Assembly (NCBI RefSeq): GCF_964355755.1 | Contig: NC_092677.1 | Span: 21,610,101-21,674,100, forward strand | Direction: 5' to 3' | Origin: Antedon mediterranea | Lineage: Eukaryota; Echinodermata; Crinoidea; Comatulida; Antedonidae | DNA: 64,000 nt | In this document: one piece after another, positions 25,601-35,180 of the stretch | Position numbering within the stretch: position 1 is the first letter of the stretch | Layout: every line of letters starts with the position of its first letter | Notes under the pieces: generated by a model | Told to the model about the DNA's origin: nothing | What the model saw: the letters and a program-made list of their open reading frames with translations, nothing else | Database searches by the model: none | Program-made: the position numbers and the translations under genes

Positions 25601-28600
25601 TTCACTTGTTTAGGCCTGACATTTACAAACCTCAAAATATCTCACTTTCAAAAACAATATTTATTTTCAAATAAAAAAAAAAAAAAAAAATATCCCTAGA
25701 AGTTCGAACCCACTATTGAAATCACTCAAAACTGAGCATTACCCGTTACGCCGCAAACCAGTATATAACTGAAGAGCTGATAATAGTCTATTTATATGAA
25801 ATGGATGATCAACCAATGAAAAATAATGCCATGCAACTTTGTTTCTGATTTTAAAAAAGGTCCACTTGTTTAGGCCTGACATTTACAACCCTCAAAATAT
25901 CTCACTTTCAAAAACAATATTTATTTTCAATTTAAAAAAAAAAAATCCCTAGAGGTTCGAACCCACTACTGAAAACACTCAAACCTGAGCATTATCCGTT
26001 ACGCCACAAACCAGTAGATGACTGCGGAGCTGATAATAGTCCATTTATATGAAATGAATGATCAATCAATGAAAAATAATGCCATGCAACTTTGTTTCTG
26101 ATTTTAAAAAAGGTCCACTTGTTTAGGCCTGACATTTACAACCCTCAAAATATCTCACTTTCAAAAACAATATTTATTTTCAATAAAAAAAAAAAAAAAA
26201 AAAATATTCGTAGAGGTTCGAACCCACTACTGCGAGAACTCAAACCTGAGCATTACCCGTTACGCCTCAAACCAGTAGATGACTGAAGAGCTGATAATAC
26301 TCTATTTATATGAAATTAATAATAAATCAATGAAAAATAATGCCATGCAACTTTGTTTCTGATTTTAAAAAAGGTCCACTTGTTTAGGCCTGACATTTAC
26401 AACCCTCAAAATATCTCACTTTCAAAAACAATATTTATTTTCAATAAAAAAAAAAAAAAAAAAAATATTCGTAGAGGTTCGAACCCACTACTGCGAGAAC
26501 TCAAACCTGAGCATTACCCGTTACGCCTCAAACCAGTAGATGACTGAAGAGCTGATAATACTCTATTTATATGAAATTAATAATAAATCTATGAAAAATA
26601 ATGCCATGCAACTTTGTTTCTGATTTTAAAAAAGGTTCACTTGTTTAGGCCTGACATTTACAACCCTCAAAATATCTCACTTTCAAAAACAATATTTATT
26701 TTAAATAAAAAAAAAAAAAGAAACAAAATATCCGTAGAGGATCGAACCCACTAGTGAGAGCACTCAAACTTGAGCATTACCCGTTACGCCACAAACCAGT
26801 AGATGACTGAAGAGCTGATAATACTCTATTTATATGAAATAAATAATAAATCAATGAAAAATAATGCCATGCAACTTTGTTTCTGATTTTAAAAAAGGTC
26901 CACTTGTTTAGGCCTGACATTTACAACCCTCAAAATATCTCACTTTCAAAAACAATATTTATTTTCAATAAAAAAAAAAAAAAAAAAATATTCGTAGAGG
27001 TTCGAACCCACTACTGCGAGAACTCAAACCTGAGCATTACCCGTTACGCCTCAAACCAGTAGATGACTGAAGAGCTGATAATACTCTATTTATATGAAAT
27101 TAATAATAAATCAATGAAAAATAATGCAATGCAACTTTGTTTCTGATTTTAAAAAAGGTTCATTTGTTTAGGCCTGTCATTTACAACCCTCAAAATATCT
27201 CACCTTCAAAAAAAATATTTATTTTCAATAAAAAAAAAAAGAAAAGAAATATCCCTAGAGGCTCGAACCCACTACTGCGAGCACTCAAACTTGAGCATTA
27301 CCCGTTATGCCTCAGACCAGTAGATGACTGAAGAGCTGATAATACTCTATTTATATGAAATAAATAATAAATCAATCAAAAATAATGCCATGCAACTTTG
27401 TTTCTGATTTTAAAAAAGGTTCACTTGTTTAGGCCTGACATTTACAACCCTAAAAATATCTCACCTTCAAAAACAATATTTATTTTCAAATAAAAAAAAA
27501 AGAAAAAAAATATCCCTAGAAGTTCGAACCCACTATTGAAATCACTCAAACCTGAGCATTAACCGTTCGCCGCAAACCATTTTATGACTGAAGAGCTGAT
27601 AATAGTCTATTAATATGAAATGGATGATCAATCAATGAAAAATAATGCCATGCAACTTTGTTTCTGATTTTTAAAAAGGTTCACTTGTTTAGGCCTGACA
27701 GTTGCAACCCTAAAAATATCTCACTTTCAAAAACAATATTTATTTTCAATTAAAAAAAAAAGAAAAAAAAATACCCGTATAGGTTCGAACCCACTACTGA
27801 GAGCACTCAAACCTGAGCATTACACGTTACGCCACAAACCAGTAGATGACTGAGGAGCTGATAATAGTCTATATATATGAAATAAATGATCAATCAATGA
27901 AAAATAATGCCATGCAACTTTGTTTCTGATTGAAAAAAATGTTCACTTGTTTAGGCCTGACATTTACAACCCTCAAAATATCTCACTTTCAAAAACAATA
28001 TTTATTTTCAAATAAAAAAAAAAAAAAAAAATATCCCTAGAAGTTCGAACCCACTATTGAAATTACTCAAAACTGAGCATTACCCGTTACGCCGCAAACC
28101 AGTATATAACTGAAGAGCTGATAATAGTCTATTTATATGAAATGGATGATCAACCAATGAAAAATAATGCCATGCAACTTTGTTTCTGATTTTAAAAAAG
28201 GTTCACTTGTTTAGGCCTGACATTTACAACCCTAAAAATATCTCACTTTCAAAAACAATATTTATTTTCAATTTAAAAAAGAAAATCCCTAGAGGTTCGA
28301 ACCCACTACTGAGAGAACTCAAACCTGAGCATTATCCGTTACGCCACCAACCAGTAGGTGACTGAGGAGCTGATAATAGTCTATTTATATGAAATAAATG
28401 ATCAATCAATGAAAAATAATGCCATGCAACTTTGTTTCTGATTTTAAAAAAGGTTCACTTGTTTTGGCCTGACATTTACAACCCTCAAAATATCTCACTT
28501 TCAAAAACAATATTTTTTCAATTAAAAAAAAAAAAGAAATAAAATATCAGTAGAGGTTCGAACCCTCTATTGAAATCACTCAAACCTGAGCATTACCCGT

Positions 28601-30719
28601 TCGCCGCAAACCATTTTATGACTGAAGAGCTGATAATAGTCTATTTATATGAAATGGATGATCAATCAATGAAAAATAATGCCATGCAACTTTGTTTCTG
28701 ATTTTAAAAAAGGTTCACTTGTTTAGGCCTGACAGTTGCAACCCTAAAAAAATCTCACTTTCAAAAACAATATTTATTTTCAATTAAAAAAAAAAGAAAA
28801 AAAAATACCCGTATAGGTTCGAACCCACTACTGAGAGCACTCAAACCTGAGCATTACACGTTACGCCACAAACCAGTAGATGACTGAGGAGCTGATAATA
28901 GTCTATATGAAATAAATAATCAATCAATGAAAAATAATGCCATGCAACTTTGTTTCTGATTGAAAAAAATGTTCACTTGTTTAGGCCTGACATTTACAAC
29001 CCTCAAAATATCTCACTTTCAAAAACAATATTTATTTTCAAATAAAAAAAAAAAAAAAATATCCCTAGAAGTTCGAACCCACTATTGAAATCACTCAAAA
29101 CTGAGCATTACCCGTTACACCGCAAACCAGTATATAACTGAAGAGCTGATAATAGTCTATTTATATGAAATGGATGATCAACCAATGAAAAATAATGCCA
29201 TGCAACTTTGTTTCTGATTTTAAAAAGGTTCACTTGTTTAGGCCTGACATTTACAACCCTAAAAATATCTCACTTTCAAAAACAATATTTATTTTCAATT
29301 TAAAAAAGAAAATCCCTAGAGGTTCGAACCCACTACTGAGAGAACTCAAACCTGAGCATTATCCGTTACGCCACCAACCAGTAGGTGTCTGAGGAGCTGA
29401 TAATAGTCTATTTATATGAAATGAATGATCAATCAATGAAAAATAATGCCATGCAACTTTGTTTCTGATTTTAAAAAAGGTTCACTTGTTTTGGCCTGAC
29501 ATTTACAACCCTTAAAATATCTCACTTTCAAAAACAATATTTTTTCAATTAAAAAAAAAAAAGAAATAAACTATCAGTAGAGGTTCGAACCCACTAGTGA
29601 GAGCACTCAAACTTGAGCATTACCCGTTACGCCACGAACCAGTAGATGACTGAAGAGCTGATAATACTCTATTTATATGAAATAAATAATAAATCAATGA
29701 AAAATAATGCCATGCAACTTTGTTTCTGATTTTAAAAAAGGTCCACTTGTTTAGGCCTGACATTTACAACCCTCAAACTATCTCACTTTCAAAAACCATA
29801 TTTATTTTAAATTTAAAAAAAAAAAGAAAAAAAATATTCGTAGAGGTTCGAACCCACCACTGCGAGAACTCAAACCTGAGCACTACCAGTTACGCTACAA
29901 ACCAGTAGATGACTGAAGAGCTGATAATAGTCTATTTATATGAAATTAATAATAAATCAATGAAAAATAATGCCATGCAACTTTGTTTCTGATTTTAAAA
30001 AAGGTTCACTTGTTTAGGCCTGACATTTACAACCCTCAAAATATCTCACTTTCAAAAACAATATTTATTAAAAAAAAAAAAAAAAAAGAAACAAAATATC
30101 CGTAGAGGTTCGAACCCACTAGTGAGAGAACTCAAACTTGAGCATTACCCGTTACGCCACAAACCAGTAGATGACTGAAGAGCTGATAATACTCTATTTA
30201 TATGAAATAAATAATAAATCAATGAAAAATAATGCCATGCAACTTTGTTTCTGATTTTAAAAAAGGTCCACTTGTTTAGGCCTGACATTTACAACCCTCA
30301 AAATATCTCACTTTCAAAAACCATATTTATTTTCAATTTAAAAAAAAAAGAAAAAAATATCCCGAGAGGTTCGACCCACTACTGCGAGAACTCAAACCTG
30401 AGCATTACCCGTTACGCCACAAACCAGTAGATGTCTGAAGAGCTGATAATAGTCTATTTATATGAAATGAATGATCAATCAATGAAAAATAATGCCATGC
30501 AACTTTGTTTCTGATTTAAAAAAAGGTTCACTTGTTTAGGCCTGACATTTACAACCCTAAAAATATCTCACTTTCAAAAACAATATTTATTTTCAATTTA
30601 AAAAAAAAAATCCCTAGAGGTTCGAACCCACTACTGAGAGAACTCAAACCTGAGCATTATCCGTTACGCCACCAACAAGTAGGTGACTGAGGAGCTGATA
30701 ATAGTCTATTTATATGAAA

Positions 30720-32230
30720 TGAATGATCAATCAATGAAAAATAATGCCATGAAGCTTTGTTTCTGATTTTAAAAAAGGTTCACTTGTTTTGGCCTGACTT
30801 TTACAACCCTCAAAATATCTCACTTTCAAAAACAATATTTTTTCAATTAAAAAAAAAAAAGTAATAAAATATCAGTAGAGGTTCGAACCCACTAGTGAGA
30901 GCACTCAAACTTGAGCATTACCGGTTACGCCACAAACCAGTAGATGACTGAAGAGCTGATAATAGTCTATTTATATGAAATGAATGATCAATCAATGAAA
31001 AATAATGCCATGCAACTTTGTTTCTGATTTTAAAAAAGGTTCACTTGTTTAGGCCTGATATTTACAACCCTCAAAATATCTCACTTTCAAAAACCATATT
31101 TATTTTCAATTTAAAAAAAAAAGAAAAAAAATATCCCTAGAGGTTCGACCCACTACTCAGAGCACTCAAAACTGAGCATTACCCGTTACGCCACAAACCA
31201 GTAGATGACTGAAGAGCTGATAATAGTCTATTTATATGAAATGAATGATCAATCAATGAAAAATAATGCCATGCAACTTTGTTTCTGATTTAAAAAAAGG
31301 TTCACTTGTTTAGGCCTGACATTTACAACCCTCAAAATATCTCACTTCCAAAAACAATATTTATTTTCAATTAAAAAAAAAAGAAAAAAAATATTCGTAG
31401 AGGTTCGAACCCACTACTGCGAGAACTCAAACCTGAGCACTACCGGTTACGCCACAAACCAGGAGATGACTGAAGAGCTGATAACAGTCTATTTATTTGA
31501 AATGAATGATCCATCAATGTAAAATGATGTTATGCAACTTTGTTTCTGATTTTAAAAAAAGGTCCACTTGGTTAGGCTTGACATTTAAAACCCTCAAAAT
31601 ATCTCACTTTCAAAAACCATATTTATTTTCAATTTAAAAAAAAAAATCCCTAGAGGTTCGAACCCACTACTGAGAGAACTCAAACTTGAGCATTATCCGT
31701 TACGCCACCAACCAGTAGGTGACTGAGGAGCTGATAATAGTCTATTTATATGAAATGAATGATCAATCAATTAAAAATAATGCCATGAAGCTTTGTTTCT
31801 GATTTTAAAAAAGGTTCACTTGTTTTGGCCTGACATTTACAACCCTCAAAATATCTCACTTTCAAAAACAATATTTTTTCAATTAAAAAAAAAAAAGTAA
31901 TAAAATATCAGTAGAGGTTCGAACCCACTAGTGAGAGCACTCAAACTTGAGCATTACCGGTTACGCCACAAACCAGTAGATGACTGAAGAGCTGATAATA
32001 GTCTATTTATATGAAATGAATGATCAATCAATGAAAAATAATGCCATGCAACTTTGTTTCTGATTTTAAAAAAGGTTCACTTGTTTAGGCCTGATATTTA
32101 CAACCCTCAAAATATCTCACTTTCAAAAACCATATTTATTTTCAATTTAAAAAAAAAAGAAAAAAAATATCCCTAGAGGTTCGACCCACTACTCAGAGCA
32201 CTCAAACCTGAGCATTACCCGTTACGCCAC
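30720..32230. repeat. 1036-bp (four-monomer) tandem duplication
   Basis: Two class D monomers carry the private combination CATGAAGCTTTG, AAAAGTAATAAAATATC and ATTACCGGTTACGCC (about 30750-30930 and 31787-31966). Each is followed by a CCTGATATTTAC class C monomer. The monomer before the second copy is a class C/E hybrid near 31620-31660, probably the exchange point. Confidence 0.7.
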
Positions 32231-33650
32231 AAACCAGTAGATGAATGAAGAGCTGATAATAGTCTATTTATATGAAATGAATGATCAATCAATGAAAAAT
32301 AATGCCATGCAACTTTGTTTCTGATTTTAAAAAAGGTCCACTTGTTTAGGCCTGACATTTACAACCCTCAAAATATCTCACTTCCAAAAACAATATTTAT
32401 TTTCATTTAAAAAAAAAAGAAAAAAAATATTCGTAGAGGTTCGAACCCACTACTGCGAGAACTCAAACCTGAGCACTACCGGTTACGCCACAAACCAGTA
32501 GATGACTGAAGAGCTGATAACAGTCTATTTATTTTAAATGAATGATCCATCAATGTAAAATGATGTTATGCAACTTTGTTTCTGATTTTAAAAAAAGGTC
32601 CACTTGGTTAGGCTTGACATTTAAAACCCTCAAAATATCTCACTTTCAAAAACCATATTTATTTTCAATTTAAAAAAAAAAGAAAAAAAATATCCCTTGA
32701 GGTTCGACCCACTACTCAGAGCACTCAAACCTGAGCATTACCCGTTACGCCACAAACCAGTAGATGACTGAAGAGCTGATAATAGTCTATTTATATGAAA
32801 TGAATTATCAATCAATGAAAAATAATGCCATGCAACTTTGTTTCTGATTTTAAAAAAGGTCCACTTGTTTAGGCCTGACATTTACAACCCTCAAAATATC
32901 TCACTTTCAAAAACCATATTTATTTTCAATTTAAAAAAAAAAGAAAAAAAGTATTCTAGAGGTTCGACCCACTACTCAGAGCACTCAAACCTGAGCATTA
33001 CTCGTTACGCCACAAACCAGTAGATGACTGAAGAGCTGGTAATAGTCTATTTATATGAAATGAATTATCAATCAATGAAAAATAATGCCATGCAACTTTG
33101 TTTCTGATTTTAAAAAAGATCCATTTGTTTAGGCCTGACATTTACAACCCTAAAAAATATCTCATTTTCAAAAAAAATATTTATTTTCAATAAGAAAAAA
33201 AAAAGCAATATCCCTAGAGGTTGGAACCCGCTACTGAGAGCACTCAAACCTGGGTATTACCCGTTACGCCACAAACCAGTAGATAACTGAAGAGCTGATA
33301 ATAGTCTATTTATATGAAATGAATGATCAATCAATGAAAAATAATGCCATGCAACTTTGTTTCTGATTTCAAAAAAGGTCCACTTGTTTAGGCCTGACAT
33401 TTACAAACCTCAAAATATCTCACTTTCAAAAACAATATTTTTTTCAATAAAAAAAAAAAAAAAAAAAAATATTCGTAGAGGTTCGAACCCCTACTGCGAG
33501 AACTCAAACCTGAGCATTACCCGTTACTCCTCAAACCAGTAGATGACTGAAGAGCTGATAATACTCTATATATATGAAATTAATAATAAATCAATGAAAA
33601 ATAATGCCATGCAACTTTGTTTCTGATTTTAAACAAGCACGAATGTGCAA

Positions 33651-33978
33651 TACTCGGGGTACAGCGAAAGAAGCTGTAATGACGTCATAAGACCGGATGT
33701 AACGTCACATACACATCAAAAACCGCGCTACCAAATACGGCTATACGATACCATCTTCGAGACGTCATATGGCTGCATCCGGTATGAAATTAAAAAATCC
33801 GGCTCTCTATAGCTTTGAGGACATGTCCCTGTAGTATATTCATGCTAAATCCGAGCTCAATACTACAACGAATAAGGGAGGAGTAGTACTTTATAAATTG
33901 CACTTTTTGCTCAATAGTGTCCGGATGGAAGAAGAAGAGGAAAAGATGAGAGAGTCCTAGACTCAGGTACCCCGACTA
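33651..33978. mobile_element. MITE-like element with CTCGGGGTAC ends, copy 1
   Basis: A 328-bp element. The left end TACTCGGGGTAC and right end GTACCCCGACTA are inverted repeats with one mismatch in twelve. Reading the outer TA as target duplication would fit Tc1/mariner-type non-autonomous elements, but that class is an inference. The interior contains CRE-like TGACGTCATA (33679-33688) and two other GACGTCA or ACGTCAC motifs, and a region from CCGGCTCTCTATAG to GGAGGAGTAGTACTTT that is repeated in the partial copy at 34998-35180. No coding capacity. The same length is found at 62517-62844. Confidence 0.65.
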
Positions 33979-34046
33979 ATAAAACGATATATACTCTATA
34001 TCATTTTACGCATACAGTATATTTCACCATAAAGTTAAAGAAAAAT

Positions 34047-34118
34047 AGGTTTCGCCAGGGCTCGAACCGGGACCTTCTGCGAGTTAAGCAGACTTGACAA
34101 CCACTACACTACGAAAGT
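34047..34118 (-). tRNA. tRNA-Val(AAC)-like sequence 1, probably pseudogene
   Basis: Minus strand. The anticodon stem TCTGC/GCAGA is perfect around loop TTAACTC, giving anticodon AAC (valine). The D-loop AGTGGTTG and T-loop TTCGAGC are recognisable. Lesions: only five of seven acceptor pairs (ACTTTCG against CGAAACC), a T-stem mismatch (CCCGG/CCTGG), A21 replaced by G, and a G10-A25 mismatch. The sense strand runs straight into TATTTTTC, a usable pol III terminator. No encoded CCA, as expected in a eukaryote. First half of a tRNA-like dimer repeated about 514 bp further on. A transcript is possible; a working tRNA is unlikely. Confidence 0.55.
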
Positions 34119-34329
34119 TCTTACACCAAAAATGTGGGTTACACAAAGTTTTTTAATCCATTTAAATTACAAATAAATTATTATGTAATAAGCACAAAGC
34201 AAGATAAACATGTGTAAAAGTGATAATTACCGATTACACAAAATAAATATTTTTAAAAATAATAAAAATAAGATATACTGTATATCATATTACCTTATCA
34301 GTACTTTTTACCATAAAGTTGAAAAAAAA

Positions 34330-34402
34330 AGGTTTCGCCCGGGCTCGAACCGGGGACCTTCTGCGTGTTAAGCAGACGTGATAACCACTACGCCAAGAAG
34401 CC
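34330..34402 (-). tRNA. tRNA-Val(AAC)-like sequence 2
   Basis: Minus strand. Anticodon stem TCTGC/GCAGA with loop TTAACAC (anticodon AAC, complement at 34367-34369) and T-stem CCCGG/CCGGG around TTCGAGC are both perfect; A21 is kept. The 5' end GGCTTCT mispairs with CGAAACC at two positions, and the D-stem has a C11-A24 mismatch. The A-box reads TGGCGTAGTGG, close to that of the satellite unit. It is followed by ten T, a strong terminator. Its 5' GGCTTCTT is the inverted partner of another GGCTTCTT at 34444-34451. It has the best T-arm of the four, but the acceptor mismatches argue against normal aminoacylation. Confidence 0.55.
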
Positions 34403-34476
34403 GCATATAACTACATAACGCTGTGGTGTGTTTCACACATTGTGGCTTCTTAATTAAACAAATTAATTAACAAAAA

Positions 34477-34524
34477 AGCACGAATGTGCAATACAGAATA
34501 CAGAATGTACAGCGAAAGAAGCTG
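34477..34524. mobile_element. Left-end fragment of a second MITE-like copy
   Basis: AGCACGAATGTGCAATAC followed by an altered end (CAGAATACAGAATGTAC in place of CTCGGGGTAC) and AGCGAAAGAAGCTGTA, the same start as the element at 33651. Instead of the element interior, the sequence then runs into a tRNA-Val-like dimer. The second insert (63347-63390) keeps the original TACTCGGGGTAC here, so the change in this copy is recent. Confidence 0.65.
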
Positions 34525-34560
34525 TATACAGACGTATACAGTTTGAAAGTAAAGAAAAAT

Positions 34561-34632
34561 AGGTATCGCCAGGGCTCGAACCGGGACCTTCTGCGTGTTA
34601 AGCAGACTTGAAAACCACTACACTACGAAACC
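34561..34632 (-). tRNA. tRNA-Val(AAC)-like sequence 3, probably pseudogene
   Basis: Minus strand. Same type as the sequence at 34047-34118. Acceptor GGTTTCG/CGATACC pairs at six of seven positions, with one T-T mismatch. Anticodon stem TCTGC/GCAGA is perfect and the anticodon is AAC. The D-loop end is changed to TTTTC, the D-stem keeps the G10-A25 mismatch, and the T-stem mismatch CCCGG/CCTGG is shared with sequence 1. A TATTTTTC terminator follows. The counterpart in the second insert (63424-63495) has a perfect acceptor stem. Confidence 0.55.
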
Positions 34633-34846
34633 TCTTACATTAAAAATGTGGGTTACAGAAAGTTTTTTAATCCATTTAAATTACAAATAAATGGTAATAA
34701 GCACAAAGCAAAATAACCATGTGTAAAAGTGATAATTACCGATTACACAAAATAAGTGTTTAAAAAAATAATAAAAATAAAATATACTCTGTATAATTAT
34801 CATATTGCGTATACAGTACTTTTCACCATAAAGTTTAAAAAAAAAA

Positions 34847-34919
34847 AGGTTTCGTCCGGGCTCGAACCAGGTACCTTCTGCGTGTTAAGCAAACGTGATA
34901 ACCACCACGCCAAGAAGCC
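34847..34919 (-). tRNA. tRNA-Val(AAC)-like sequence 4, degenerate
   Basis: Minus strand. Same type as the sequence at 34330-34402 but more decayed: the anticodon stem reads TTTGC/GCAGA with one mismatch, the T-stem CCTGG/CCGGA has mismatches, and the D-loop is changed (GGCGTGGTGG). Anticodon position is still AAC. A long T-run (at least ten T) follows. Probably a pseudogene. Confidence 0.5.
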
Positions 34920-34997
34920 CCATATAACCATATAACTACATAACGCCGTGGTGTGTGTCACACATTGTGGCTTCTTAATTAAACAAATTAATTAACA

Positions 34998-35180
34998 AAA
35001 AATTAAAAATCCGGCTCTATAGATTTGAGAACATGTCCCTGTAGTATATTCATGCCAAATCCCAGCTCAATACTACAACGAATAAGGGAGGAGTAGTACT
35101 TTAAAAATCGCACTTTTTACTCAATAGTGTCCAGATGGTGGAGGAGAAAATGAGTAAGTACTAGACTCGGGTACCCCGAG
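34998..35180. mobile_element. Right half of a MITE-like copy
   Basis: From AAATTAAAAATCCGGCTC to GTACCCCGAG this matches 33787-33976, with substitutions and small deletions. Its end, ACTCGGGTACCCCGAGT, is an imperfect palindrome and a cleaner match to the CTCGGGGTAC left end than the first copy's own right end. It abuts the returning satellite, so the terminus is probably the true right boundary of the inserted DNA. Confidence 0.65.

Larger units (their letters stand above)
1..33633. repeat. 261-bp satellite array, block 1
   Basis: Continuous head-to-tail array of monomers of about 259-263 bp, roughly 129 by length. Taking the unit start as AAGAGCTGATAAT, the first boundaries fall at 1, 260, 521, 781 and 1043. 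Nearly every monomer has the same order on the plus strand: CTATTTATATGAAAT, CAATGAAAAATAATGCCATG, TTGTTTAGGCCTGACATTTA, CTCACTTTCAAAAAC, a poly-A tract of about 10-25 bases, then a conserved segment with TTCGAACCC and CCCGTTACGCC. Variation is concentrated in the poly-A tract and in diagnostic substitutions that define recurring classes. No gene other than the pol III-like cassette described separately is visible. That this is satellite DNA is certain; whether it is centromeric, telomere-adjacent or elsewhere cannot be told from the sequence. Confidence 0.98.
33990..34990. repeat. Two tandem copies of a tRNA-Val-like dimer
   Basis: Sequences 1 and 2 form one dimer, sequences 3 and 4 the next; like members are 514-517 bp apart. 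Shared linkers include AGTTTTTTAATCC, AATAAGCACAAAGCA, GTGTAAAAGTGATAATTACC and TTTCACCATAAAGTT. Each dimer ends with a segment holding a CACACA-type inverted repeat, GGCTTCTT and AATTAATTAA. The left-end fragment at 34477 separates the dimers, so they are not perfectly tandem. Confidence 0.75.

Noticed and set aside
28880-28925. Possible insertion boundary near 28905 where CTATATGAAATAAAT is shorter than usual.
   Set aside because: It is a small deletion within the ATATAT run of a class O-P junction, explained by slippage.
29195-29392. Open frame beginning with an ATG (MPCNFVSDFKK).
   Set aside because: A one-base loss in the A-run joins the normal out-of-frame ATG to the usual satellite frame. 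It is a single slippage variant with no coding evidence.
1-33633. CRISPR array.
   Set aside because: The repeats are contiguous 261-bp monomers without unique spacers, and the context is eukaryotic.
1-33633. Tandem SINE array.
   Set aside because: A tRNA-derived SINE has its A-rich tail downstream of the tRNA part on the same strand. Here the sense strand of the tRNA-like part runs into T, and no target duplications separate the units.
33790-33970. Protein remnant in the region ending GAAGAAGAAGAGGAAAAGATG.
   Set aside because: No open frame of useful length spans it on either strand, and it is shared as a non-coding repeat by all copies of the element.
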